Part shown: positions 8,052 through 15,626 of the stretch, piece by piece
Layout of the letters: each line of letters opens with the position of its first letter
How positions within the stretch are numbered: position 1 is the stretch's first letter
Source of the DNA: VBDM01 sp964430565
GTDB taxonomy: Bacteria > Pseudomonadota > Gammaproteobacteria > Burkholderiales > SG8-39
NCBI GenBank assembly: GCA_964430565.1
Contig: CAYSFD010000026.1
Span: forward strand, 1-42,341
Direction of reading: 5' to 3'
Length of the DNA stretch: 42,341 bases
Program-made: the position numbers and the translations under genes
Notes under the pieces: model-generated
The model's input: the letters and a program-made list of their open reading frames with translations, nothing else
Database searches by the model: none
What the model was told of the DNA's origin: nothing

Positions 8052-8080
8052 ATTATAAGGCCATCGTCCCTTGACTTGAA
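8052..8080 (-). promoter_or_regulatory. promoter of the fdxA operon
   Basis: Read on the minus strand: TTCAAG (8080-8075), a 17-bp spacer and a perfect TATAAT (8057-8052). The predicted start near 8045 leaves a leader of about 25 nt to the fdxA ATG. The -35 box is weak. Confidence 0.55.
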
Positions 8081-8196
8081 AGCGCAATTCATCGGGCAAT
8101 CATGCACTCCACTTCATGCGTCCGAGTAATTTGCTTATACTCAAACGCCCGTTGCGTTAGAATCCGGTTCCGCCAGATGGGGCAAGGAGGGACGCG

Positions 8197-8934
8197 GTGA
8201 TCAAGGTGGAAAATCTGAGCAAGTCGTTCGGCCCCAAGCGGGCCGTGGACGGCATCTCATTCGAGGTCGCGAAGGGCGAAGTCCTCGGGTTTCTCGGACC
8301 CAACGGCGCCGGTAAGTCGACCACGATGCGAATGATCACCGGTTTTATTCCTCCGAGCGCCGGCAGCGTCTCGGTGTGCGGTCTGGATGTCCTCGAACAC
8401 CCCATCGAGGTGAAGCGCCGCATCGGCTATCTTCCGGAGGCGGCGCCTTCCTACACCGACATGTCGGTCCTGTCGTTCCTCAAGTTCGCCGCCGGGATGC
8501 GCGGCTTGCGCGGCGAAGGGCGCCGCAATGCAATACGCCGCGTCGTCGAGCTGTGTCATCTGGAGAATGTGCTGGGGCAGACGATCGATACGCTCTCGAA
8601 AGGCTTCCGCCACCGCACCTGTCTCGCGCAGGCGCTCGTTCACGACCCCGAGGTGTTGATCCTCGATGAGCCCACCGACGGGCTCGACCCGAACCAGAAG
8701 CACGAGGTGCGGACGTTGATCCGGCGCATGGGCGAGAGCAAGGCGATCATCTTTTCCACGCACATCCTCGAGGAGGTCGAGGAGGCCTGTACCCGGGCGA
8801 TCATCATCGATCGCGGCCGCATCGTCGCCAACGGCACGCCCCGGGAACTGAAGGCAGGCGCCCCGAGCGGCAAGCTGGACGATTTCTTCCGCTCGATCAC
8901 GCGATCCGACGTTGTCGAGGATAAAGCCGCATGA
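8197..8934 (+). CDS. ABC transporter ATP-binding protein (GldA-like)
   Basis: A 245-aa cytoplasmic ATPase of an ABC-2-type exporter. It has Walker A GPNGAGKST (about residues 35-43), Walker B with LILDEPTDGLDP (about 153-164) and the switch histidine in STHILEE. The signature segment LSKGFRHRTCLAQAL lacks the usual LSGGQ wording, as often seen in this subgroup. The start is GTG 8197, 6 nt after AAGGAGG. The gene overlaps the permease by ATGA, so the two are translationally coupled. The four-gene set with GldG- and DUF4340-like proteins resembles the gliding-associated Gld exporter of Bacteroidetes, but also occurs in non-gliding proteobacteria. Confidence 0.9.
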   Translation: MIKVENLSKSFGPKRAVDGISFEVAKGEVLGFLGPNGAGKSTTMRMITGFIPPSAGSVSVCGLDVLEHPIEVKRRIGYLPEAAPSYTDMSVLSFLKFAAGMRGLRGEGRRNAIRRVVELCHLENVLGQTIDTLSKGFRHRTCLAQALVHDPEVLILDEPTDGLDPNQKHEVRTLIRRMGESKAIIFSTHILEEVEEACTRAIIIDRGRIVANGTPRELKAGAPSGKLDDFFRSITRSDVVEDKAA

Positions 8935-9677
8935 TGAGCAACTATTGGGCCGCGATCAGCACCGTCGCCAGGCGCGAACTGTCGGCATACTTCGAATCTC
9001 CGGTCGCGTACGTGTTCCTGGTCATTTTTCTCCTGCTGGCCGGGTTCTTTACCTTCACCTTCGGCGGGTTCTTCGAGCGGGGCGAGGCCTCGCTCTCGGC
9101 GCTTTTCACCTGGTTGCCGTGGCTGTTCCTGTTTCTCGTGCCGGCCGTCGGCATGCGGTTGTGGTCCGAAGAGCGGCGCATGGGGACGATCGAGCTGCTG
9201 CTCACCCTGCCCGTCGCCGCGTGGCAGGCGATCCTCGGCAAGTTTCTCGCCTCGTGGGTCTTCCTCATCATCGCGCTTGCGCTGACCTTCCCGATCGTCA
9301 TCACGGTCAATTGGCTCGGCGATCCGGATAACGGCGTGATCGCAAGCGGCTACATCGGGGCGGCTCTGCTCGCCGGCGCCTACCTCGCGATCAGTTGCAT
9401 GACCTCGGCGCTTACCCGCAACCAGGTCATCGCTTTCATCCTCGCGGTCGTTCTCTGCCTGCTCCTGATCCTGGTCGGGTTCTCACCCGTGACGGATCTG
9501 CTTTCGCGCTGGGCGAGTCCCTGGCTGGTGGAAGCCGTGGCGAGGTTTTCGGTCTTGACCCACTACGACGGCTTCCAGAAGGGCGTCCTGGATTCGCGAG
9601 GCGTGCTCTACTTTCTTTCGGTGATCGCGTTCACGCTGTTCGCGACCGGCGTGGTCATCCGCAACCACCGGGCCTGA
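8931..9677 (+). CDS. ABC-2 type permease (GldF-like)
   Basis: A 248-aa inner-membrane protein with about six hydrophobic segments. The first follows the basic RRELSAYFESPVAYVFLV stretch typical of GldF/NosY-type permeases, and the EERRMGTIELLLTLPV motif (about residues 82-97) is the cytoplasmic coupling loop of ABC-2 permeases. The ATG overlaps the stop of the ATPase gene. The next gene starts 12 bp downstream. The substrate is unknown. Confidence 0.88.
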   Translation: MMSNYWAAISTVARRELSAYFESPVAYVFLVIFLLLAGFFTFTFGGFFERGEASLSALFTWLPWLFLFLVPAVGMRLWSEERRMGTIELLLTLPVAAWQAILGKFLASWVFLIIALALTFPIVITVNWLGDPDNGVIASGYIGAALLAGAYLAISCMTSALTRNQVIAFILAVVLCLLLILVGFSPVTDLLSRWASPWLVEAVARFSVLTHYDGFQKGVLDSRGVLYFLSVIAFTLFATGVVIRNHRA

Positions 9678-9689
9678 TAGAGACGAAAG

Positions 9690-11570
9690 ATGCAGAAAAG
9701 GACCGAAAGTCTGATTTACTCGGCAGGCGGCCTCGTCGCCGCTTTTCTCATCCTGCTCCTCCTCAACTTCGTTCTGGGTGCGGTGAGGGCACGCGTCGAT
9801 TTCACCCAGGGCAAGCTCCACACGCTCTCGGAGGGAACGTACGCGGTCCTCGAAAAGCTGCAGTCCCCGGTCAAGATCCGCCTGTATTTCACCCAAGGCG
9901 ACAGCGGCGTGCCTTTGCCCATCAAAGCCTACGGACGAAGAGTGGAAGACTTGCTCGCCGAATTCAAGCAGGCCGGGCGCGGCAAAGTGCTTATCGAGAA
10001 GCTCGATCCCCAGCCCGACTCCGACGCCGAGGACTCGGCAACGCTCGAAGGCATCGAAGCTCAGGTCATGCCCGCGGGAGAGCGGTTCTATCTCGGCCTC
10101 TCGGTCAGCAACCTCGACCAGAAGGTGGCGCTGCCCGCGCTTGTGCCCGACCGCGAGTCGCTGCTCGAGTACGATCTCACGCGCGCGATCGCGCGCGCCA
10201 CGTCGACTGGGAAGTCCGTGCTCGGAGTGATGAGCGCGCTGCCGGTGTTCGGCATGCCGCCGAGCCAGATGACGGGCGGTCAGCCGATGGAGCCACAAGT
10301 GTTCGTCGGCGAACTCCGACGCGACTACACCGTGAAACGGGTGAGCCTGAATGCGGAGCGCATCGACGAGGACATCAAGGTGCTCCTCGTGATCCATCCG
10401 CGCGGCATCGGCGACGGGGCGCAGTATGCGCTCGACCAGTTCGTGCTGCGCGGCGGCAAGCTCATCGCCTTCCTCGATCCGAACGCCTACTTCGACCAGA
10501 TGGGTCAAATGGGAGGCATGGGGGGCGGCGGCGGCACGTCGTCGTCGCTCGACAAATTGCTCAAGGCCTGGGGCGTAGGCTTCGATTCGGGCAAGGTCGT
10601 GCTCGACATGCGCTACGTCACTGGGGCGGGTGCGCGCGCGCTGCCGACGCTGCTCTCGCTCAACGACAACGCCTTCGATCCGAACGACATCGTCACGCAA
10701 CGGCTCGGATCGCTGCTCATGCCCTTCGCCGGAGTTTTCACCGGCAAGCCTGCCGAAGGCTTGAACCAGACCGTGCTGATGAAGACCTCGGCGTACTCAC
10801 AGCTGGTCGATTCCTTCTCGGCCATGACGCAAGGCGAGGCCGCCGTCAGGGGATTCCAGCCCTCGGGGACCGAATATCCTCTTGCCATAAGGCTGACCGG
10901 CAAATTCAAGACCGCGTTTCCAGAAGGCCAGCCCAAGGTCGAGGATAGGGGCGCAAAGAAAGCCGCGAGCTCGAAGGCCGCGGAAGCGAAGTCCGAAGCC
11001 CTCAAGGAAGCGGCTGCGGACAACGCGGTCGTGCTGGTCGCGGACAGCGATTTCATCAACGACGGCGCCGCGGTGCAGGTCCAGGAGATTTTCGGGCAGA
11101 GGATCGTGATCCCACGCAACGGCAACATCGCTTTTGCGCAGGCGCTGGTGGACCAGTTCGCCGGCGACCCGGCGCTCATCAAGCTGCGCAGCCGGGCGAG
11201 CGCGGCGCGGCCGTTTACCGTGATTCGCGACATGGAAGCGAGGGCGCAGCAGGCCTATCTGGGCAAGATAAAGGAGCTCGAGGACAACCTCACTCAGACC
11301 CAGGAGAAACTCAGCGCGCTGCAAAAGGGCAGGGGAAAGGGCGCCGGCGCGATCCTCTCGGCGGAGCAGCAGACCGAACTCGAAAACTTCCGCAAGAAGG
11401 CGGCGGAAACGCGCCTTGTGCTCAAAGAAGTGCGCCGCGAGTTGCGTGCCGATAGCGAAGCGCTGCAATTCTGGACCAAGGTGTTGAACATCGCGCTGAT
11501 GCCGCTGCTGATCGCGATCGCTGGCATTGCGCTTGCAGGGCTGCGCCGCCGGAGAGCGCCTGCCCTATGA
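9690..11570 (+). CDS. GldG-family ABC transporter auxiliary protein
   Basis: A 626-aa protein with one membrane helix near each end (about residues 12-34 and 598-618) and a large domain between them, probably periplasmic. The start of the soluble part (DFTQGKLHTLSEGTYAVLEKL) is the hallmark of the GldG/ABC_transp_aux family. A glycine-rich loop (MGGMGGGGGTSSS, about residues 273-285) follows the IAFLDPNA strand, and a charged, probably coiled-coil segment (about 510-590) precedes the last helix. The downstream DUF4340 gene overlaps by 4 bp. It likely acts with the ABC pair as an extracytoplasmic partner. Confidence 0.85.
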   Translation: MQKRTESLIYSAGGLVAAFLILLLLNFVLGAVRARVDFTQGKLHTLSEGTYAVLEKLQSPVKIRLYFTQGDSGVPLPIKAYGRRVEDLLAEFKQAGRGKVLIEKLDPQPDSDAEDSATLEGIEAQVMPAGERFYLGLSVSNLDQKVALPALVPDRESLLEYDLTRAIARATSTGKSVLGVMSALPVFGMPPSQMTGGQPMEPQVFVGELRRDYTVKRVSLNAERIDEDIKVLLVIHPRGIGDGAQYALDQFVLRGGKLIAFLDPNAYFDQMGQMGGMGGGGGTSSSLDKLLKAWGVGFDSGKVVLDMRYVTGAGARALPTLLSLNDNAFDPNDIVTQRLGSLLMPFAGVFTGKPAEGLNQTVLMKTSAYSQLVDSFSAMTQGEAAVRGFQPSGTEYPLAIRLTGKFKTAFPEGQPKVEDRGAKKAASSKAAEAKSEALKEAAADNAVVLVADSDFINDGAAVQVQEIFGQRIVIPRNGNIAFAQALVDQFAGDPALIKLRSRASAARPFTVIRDMEARAQQAYLGKIKELEDNLTQTQEKLSALQKGRGKGAGAILSAEQQTELENFRKKAAETRLVLKEVRRELRADSEALQFWTKVLNIALMPLLIAIAGIALAGLRRRRAPAL

Positions 11571-12703
11571 ACCGCAGGCAGTTCCTCATTGCCCTCGCGG
11601 TGCTTGTTGTTCTTGCCGGCGCCGGCGCCGCCATCATCCTGTCCGAGCGTTCCGCGTGGAAGAGCGTCGATTCGCGCGCCGGGCAAAAGTTGATCGCGGA
11701 TCTGCGCATCGACCAGATCGCCGAGATCGGGATCCGAGACGCTGCGGGCGAGTTGCATCTGGTCCGTGGCGAGGCGGGCTGGAGCGTGCGCGAGCGCGCC
11801 GGTTTTACCGCTGAAACCGATCGCGTCGCGGAGCTCCTCGTGAAGCTCGCAGAGCTGAAGATCCTGCAGAGCGAGGCTCTGCCTGAGGAGCAGCGCGCCC
11901 GCCTGGAGCTCGTCGAACCGAAGGACAAGGCGCAGGGCGCAGGAACGCTGCTCGAGCTGAAGGACGTAAAAGGCGCCAGCCTCGCGCGCCTGCTTCTGGG
12001 CAAGAAGGTCATGAAAAGCGCGGCGGTTGCGTCGCTCTCGCGCGGCGAAGCGGAGGCGACGGGGCGTTACCTTACCCAAAGCGGTGACGCGGGGACGATG
12101 CTGGTCGTCGCCGAGCCGCTGGCGCAGGTCGAGTCCAAGGCGGAGCCGTGGCTGGTAAAGGACCTCATTCGCGCCGATGGAGCGAAGTCGATCGCTTCAT
12201 CGAAGGAAGGGAAACTGCGCTGGCGGGTAACGCGCGAGACTGAGTCGCTCGACTGGAAGTTCGCGGGTTCCGCGGAGAAGCCCGATCTGCAGAAGGCGAC
12301 CGACCTCGCGAGCTCCCTCGGGTGGGTGAACCTCGTCGATGTGGTTGCCGACCCAGCCAAAACCGACACTGGTCTTGCTCGTGCGGTGGTCATCAAGGCG
12401 GAGACCTTCGACGGACCGAACTACACCCTCAGGATAGGCAACCGGGCCGGCGACAACTATTACGTGGGCGTCGCGGTCGCAGGCGAGCCGCGCAAGACAC
12501 GCACGCCCGTGAAAGGCGAGAAGGCCGAAGACAAGGCGAAGAACGACAAGGAGTTCGAGGAGCGCCGCGGGAAGCTCGTGGAAAGGCTAGAGCGAGAGAA
12601 GAAGCTCGAAAAGTGGACTTATCTGGTCGGGAAGAACGTCATCGAGCCGCTGCTTCGCGATCGGCCGCAATTGTTGCCGGAAAAGAAGGTGAAGAAGGGC
12701 TGA
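11567..12703 (+). CDS. DUF4340 domain-containing protein
   Basis: A 378-aa protein with an N-terminal membrane anchor (about residues 5-25, LIALAVLVVLAGAGAAIIL) followed by a repeated all-beta/alpha domain of the DUF4340 type (segments such as LIADLRIDQIAEIGIRDA and WSVRERAGFTAETDRVAELL). The C-terminus is highly charged (about residues 310-378, Lys/Glu-rich). It overlaps the GldG-like gene by ATGA and is the last transporter gene of the operon; the SDR gene starts 3 bp later. Its position suggests a membrane-anchored accessory factor of the exporter. Confidence 0.82.
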   Translation: MNRRQFLIALAVLVVLAGAGAAIILSERSAWKSVDSRAGQKLIADLRIDQIAEIGIRDAAGELHLVRGEAGWSVRERAGFTAETDRVAELLVKLAELKILQSEALPEEQRARLELVEPKDKAQGAGTLLELKDVKGASLARLLLGKKVMKSAAVASLSRGEAEATGRYLTQSGDAGTMLVVAEPLAQVESKAEPWLVKDLIRADGAKSIASSKEGKLRWRVTRETESLDWKFAGSAEKPDLQKATDLASSLGWVNLVDVVADPAKTDTGLARAVVIKAETFDGPNYTLRIGNRAGDNYYVGVAVAGEPRKTRTPVKGEKAEDKAKNDKEFEERRGKLVERLEREKKLEKWTYLVGKNVIEPLLRDRPQLLPEKKVKKG

Positions 12704-12706
12704 ACC

Positions 12707-13474
12707 ATGGAACTCAAGGGCAGCACATTTATCGTGACGGGCGGCGCCTCGGGCCTGGGCGAAGGTACGGCGAGGATGCTCGCCGGAGCCGGGGCGAGCG
12801 TGGTGATCGCCGACCTGCAGGTGGACAAGGGCGAGGCGCTGGCGAAGCAACTCGGGCAGAAAACCCGATTCGTCAAATGCGACGTCACGAGCGAGGCGGA
12901 TGGCCAGGCCGTCGTCGACGCCGCTCTGAAGAATTTCGGCGGTTTGCAGGGTCTAGTCAATTGCGCCGGCATCGCGATCGCCGAGCGCACGGTGAAAAAG
13001 GACGGGCCGCACGCGCTTGCCTCCTTTGCGCGCGTCATCGGCATCAACCTCATCGGCACGTTCAACATGATTCGGCTTGCGGCTGTGGCCATAGCGAAGG
13101 GTCAGCCGAATGCCGCGGGCGAGCGCGGCGTAATCGTGAATACCGCTTCGGTCGCCGCCTACGAAGGGCAGATCGGCCAGGCGGCGTATTCGGCGTCGAA
13201 GGGCGGCGTCGTGGGCATGACCCTCGCCGTCGCGCGCGACCTGTCGCGCGACGGCATCCGCGTGTGCACCATCGCTCCGGGAATCTTCGAGACACCGATG
13301 CTGCTGGGCATGCCGAAGGACGTGCAGGATGCGTTGGGAAAGCAGGTGCCGTTTCCGCCGCGCCTGGGCAAGCCAGCTGAGTACGCGGCGCTGGTGAAGC
13401 ACATCGTGGAAAATGAGATGCTGAACGGTGAAGTGATTCGGCTGGATGGCGCGATCAGAATGGCGCCGAAGTGA
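12707..13474 (+). CDS. SDR family oxidoreductase (3-hydroxyacyl-CoA dehydrogenase-like)
   Basis: A 255-aa short-chain dehydrogenase. The NAD-binding motif TGGASGLG lies at about residues 11-18, CDV at about 63-65, NCAG at about 84-87, and the catalytic Ser (NTASVAAYEG) and YSASK at about 164-168. Its length and motif wording resemble the type-2 3-hydroxyacyl-CoA dehydrogenase group (HSD17B10/FadB2-like), including the FETPMLLGMP segment after the active site. It lies 3 bp after the DUF4340 gene, so co-transcription is likely, though a functional link to the exporter is not evident. Confidence 0.87.
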   Translation: MELKGSTFIVTGGASGLGEGTARMLAGAGASVVIADLQVDKGEALAKQLGQKTRFVKCDVTSEADGQAVVDAALKNFGGLQGLVNCAGIAIAERTVKKDGPHALASFARVIGINLIGTFNMIRLAAVAIAKGQPNAAGERGVIVNTASVAAYEGQIGQAAYSASKGGVVGMTLAVARDLSRDGIRVCTIAPGIFETPMLLGMPKDVQDALGKQVPFPPRLGKPAEYAALVKHIVENEMLNGEVIRLDGAIRMAPK

Positions 13475-13490
13475 TCGGCACGTAGGGCCG

Positions 13491-13519
13491 GTCATCCCCG
13501 CGCAAGCGGGGATCCAGCG
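13491..13519 (+). repeat. REP-like palindromic element, copy 1
   Basis: A 29-bp element with the palindromic core CCCCGCGCAAGCGGGG (7-bp arms). An exact 29-bp copy in the opposite orientation lies at 30261-30289, about 16.8 kb away. Both are intergenic, next to gene ends. This fits a dispersed extragenic palindrome. Confidence 0.8.
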
Positions 13520-13547
13520 GGAACGGCGAGAGCGCGGGTTATCCCTG

Positions 13548-13572
13548 AAAAAGCGGCGCGATTAGTCGCGCC
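13548..13572 (-). terminator. intrinsic terminator of the small-protein operon
   Basis: On the minus strand, GGCGCGA and TCGCGCC form a perfect 7-bp stem around CTAA, followed after GC by TTTTT. The loop contains the stop codon of the 31-aa gene, so coding and termination overlap. Confidence 0.7.
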
Positions 13573-13657
13573 CTTTGGGATGGCGGGTAGCGTCTATGAC
13601 TATGCCTAAGAAAACAAATGAAACGATAACCATCAACACAGCGACGACGATATCCAT
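13562..13657 (-). CDS. 31-aa predicted single-pass membrane protein
   Basis: A small frame reading MDIVVAVLMVIVSFVFLGI, then VIDATRHPKGRD and stop. It is one hydrophobic helix of about 20 residues with a short basic tail. An AAAGGA ribosome site lies within the last codons of the 75-aa gene upstream, and the two genes are 2 bp apart, suggesting coupled translation. The stop codon lies in the loop of an intrinsic terminator. The bases are more AT-rich than in the neighbours. Function unknown; existence is supported by start, ribosome site, spacing and terminator. Confidence 0.55.
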   Translation of the reverse strand: MDIVVAVLMVIVSFVFLGIVIDATRHPKGRD

Positions 13658-13659
13658 GG

Positions 13660-13887
13660 TTACATTCCTTTCAACGACCTAATGTGACGCTCGATCCGCC
13701 GATGGAGCAGGAGGGTACCAACGCTTAAGGCTACAACGGCTATGACAGCACCCCACAGAAGAGGTGCCGTGGCAGTGCCAAGACTCGAAATAAGCCACCC
13801 GAAAACGCTGATATCCGTCAGCACAACAATTCCCAACCAGACCTTGAGGTAGGCAATGTGCTCCTTTGCAAGGTCAAGTTCGGACAT
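13660..13887 (-). CDS. 75-aa two-helix membrane protein
   Basis: A small protein with a polar N-terminus (SELDLAKEHIAYLK), two hydrophobic helices (about residues 14-35 and 41-61) and a basic tail (HRRIERHIRSLKGM). I recognise no named family. ATG 13887 follows a GGAAGG site. It is directly followed by a 31-aa membrane protein gene and a terminator, forming a compact two-gene unit of lower GC than its surroundings. The function is unknown. Confidence 0.65.
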   Translation of the reverse strand: MSELDLAKEHIAYLKVWLGIVVLTDISVFGWLISSLGTATAPLLWGAVIAVVALSVGTLLLHRRIERHIRSLKGM

Positions 13888-13990
13888 GAAGTGAACCTTC
13901 CCACAGCTGCTTCTGCAAAGGATACACCAGGTTAGTTCCGGCGCGAGCTAAACGTCCGGATTCATCGGCGTGCGTTCGTCTTGCGGCCGC

Positions 13991-14956
13991 TCAATCAGCC
14001 TTGATTCCCGCTTCACGCACGACCTTCGCGTACCTCGCCGCTTCGGATTGCAGAAACGCGCCGAACTGTTCCGGCGTCCCGGGGGCAGGGGACATTCCGT
14101 AGGTCTTGAGCTTTTCCTGCACCTCCGCATTGCGCAGCGCGCTTACCAGCTCGGCGTTGAGGCGCGAGATCGCGGACGGCGGGGTCGCGACTGGCACGAC
14201 CAGCCCGCTCCAGTTCGTCGATTCGATCTCGGGATATCCGGCCTCGCGCATGGTCGGCACATCGGGCAAGACCTCGGCGCGCTCTGGTGTCGTGACCGCC
14301 AGCGGGCGGATCTTTCCGCTCTTTGCGAACGGCGCGATTTCATTCACGTTGCTCAGGACCATGGGTATGTGGCCCCCGACTGCGGCAGTGATCGCGGGCC
14401 CGCCGCCCTGATACGGGGCGTGCACGATGTTGATGTTCGCGGCGAGCCTGAACATCTCGCCGATGACATGGTGAGTCGTGCCGGCGCCGGGCGTTCCGTA
14501 GGCGATTTCGCTCGGCTTGGCGCGCGCGAGCGCGATCAGCTCCTGGAGCGATTTCGCCGGCACCGAAGGGTTGACGGCGAACACCATCGGCACCGAGATC
14601 GTCTGACCCACGGCCTTGAAGTCTTTCAAGGGATCGAACTTCAGTCCCTGCCTGATCGCCGGATTGATGACGAAGCTCGGAAATACCACCAGCAGCGTGT
14701 GGCCGTCGCCGGGAGCGCGTGCGCCCAGCTCGTAGCCGATCACCGCCCCGGCACCCGGCCGATTTTCCACGATCATCGGCTGCCCCAGAGCTTTCCCCAT
14801 GTGTTCTCCCAGGAGCCGGCTCGTGATGTCGGCCGCGCCGCCCGGCGGGAAGGGCACGATGATGCGCAGGGACTTCGAGGGAAAGGTTTGCGCGTGAACG
14901 GTGCTGACGAGGCCTGCGACTGAGATGAGCAAAGCTGCGGTGATGCGCGCGTTCAT
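13991..14956 (-). CDS. Bug/TctC-family tripartite tricarboxylate transporter receptor
   Basis: A 321-aa periplasmic binding protein. A signal peptide covers about residues 1-23 (LLISVAGLVSTVHA-Q). The mature start FPSKSLRIIVPFPPGGAADITSR is the typical Bug-family N-terminus, and ENRPGAGAVIGYELGARAPGDGHTLL and PYQGGGPA are further family blocks. Such proteins bind carboxylates or other small acids and hand them to TctAB permeases, but no TctAB genes are present here, which is common for the many orphan Bug proteins of betaproteobacteria. The frame is open upstream to about 15616, but ATG 14956 follows a GGAGGA site and starts the signal peptide. Confidence 0.9.
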   Translation of the reverse strand: MNARITAALLISVAGLVSTVHAQTFPSKSLRIIVPFPPGGAADITSRLLGEHMGKALGQPMIVENRPGAGAVIGYELGARAPGDGHTLLVVFPSFVINPAIRQGLKFDPLKDFKAVGQTISVPMVFAVNPSVPAKSLQELIALARAKPSEIAYGTPGAGTTHHVIGEMFRLAANINIVHAPYQGGGPAITAAVGGHIPMVLSNVNEIAPFAKSGKIRPLAVTTPERAEVLPDVPTMREAGYPEIESTNWSGLVVPVATPPSAISRLNAELVSALRNAEVQEKLKTYGMSPAPGTPEQFGAFLQSEAARYAKVVREAGIKAD

Positions 14957-15042
14957 TGAATGGTCCTCCGTCTGGTTGGCATCTTCATCCCTGGCGCAAT
15001 GCTCGGGGGTTTTGGCGAAAAATTCCGCACCAATCTTCCCGA

Positions 15043-15573
15043 TTACGGCTCCTGCGGTTTCAATTTCTCGCGGTAGAGCTTCGAGCGCCGGACGTACGTT
15101 TCGGCGTTTTTCAGCAGTTCTTCCTTTTCCTCCGGCGTCAGTTCGCGCACGATTTTGCCCGGCGAGCCGACTACGAGCACGCCGTCGGGATAGGTCTTGC
15201 CCTCGGGGATGAGCGCGCCGGCGCCGATGAGGCAGCCGCTGCCGATGACGGCGTGGTTCAGGATGATCGCGCCGATGCCGATGAGCGAACCGTCGCCGAC
15301 GGTGCAGCCGTGCAGCATCGCTTGGTGGCCGATCGACACGTTCTTGCCGAGGGTGAGCGGAATGCCCGGATCGGCGTGCAGGACCGCGGCGTCCTGGATG
15401 TTGGTGCGCTCGCCGATGGTGATGATGTCGCTGTCGCCGCGCACGACGGCGTTGAACCAGACGTTCGCCTGGTTGTGCATGACTACAGTTCCGATCACGG
15501 TGGCGTTGTGCGCGATGAACCACTCCTCGCCCTGGAATGCGACTTTGCGCTCGCCGAGTGTAAACACCGCCAT
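15043..15573 (-). CDS. gamma-carbonic anhydrase-like hexapeptide protein
   Basis: A 176-aa left-handed beta-helix protein of the gamma-carbonic-anhydrase/PaaY/YrdA group, usually a homotrimer. Hexapeptide repeats run through about residues 15-135. The conserved VWFNAVVRGD (about 38-47), QDAAVLHADPG and SIGHQAMLHGC histidines match the metal-site positions of the family (His about 66, 83 and 88). Whether it has anhydrase or only a thioesterase or other role is unknown. It starts close to a divergent promoter region shared with the alpha/beta hydrolase. Confidence 0.88.
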   Translation of the reverse strand: MAVFTLGERKVAFQGEEWFIAHNATVIGTVVMHNQANVWFNAVVRGDSDIITIGERTNIQDAAVLHADPGIPLTLGKNVSIGHQAMLHGCTVGDGSLIGIGAIILNHAVIGSGCLIGAGALIPEGKTYPDGVLVVGSPGKIVRELTPEEKEELLKNAETYVRRSKLYREKLKPQEP

Positions 15574-15582
15574 GATTGCGAT

Positions 15583-15619
15583 CCGATGATATCAGACGCA
15601 CGCCGCCTGCTATCATCGG
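15583..15619. promoter_or_regulatory. 9-bp inverted repeat in a divergent promoter region
   Basis: CCGATGATA (15583-15591) and TATCATCGG (15611-15619) are perfect inverted copies with a 19-bp spacer. Each outward arm contains TATCAT, usable as a -10 box for the gene on its side. Such boxes would put transcription starts only a few bases from both start codons. It could be a regulator site or simply mirrored promoters. Confidence 0.45.
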
Positions 15620-15626
15620 GCGCTTG

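Noticed and set aside
13991..15616. 541-aa reading that would fuse the Bug receptor to an upstream N-terminal part
   Set aside because: The upstream part is an out-of-frame shadow of the gamma-carbonic-anhydrase gene; the signal peptide and ribosome site at 14956 mark the real start.
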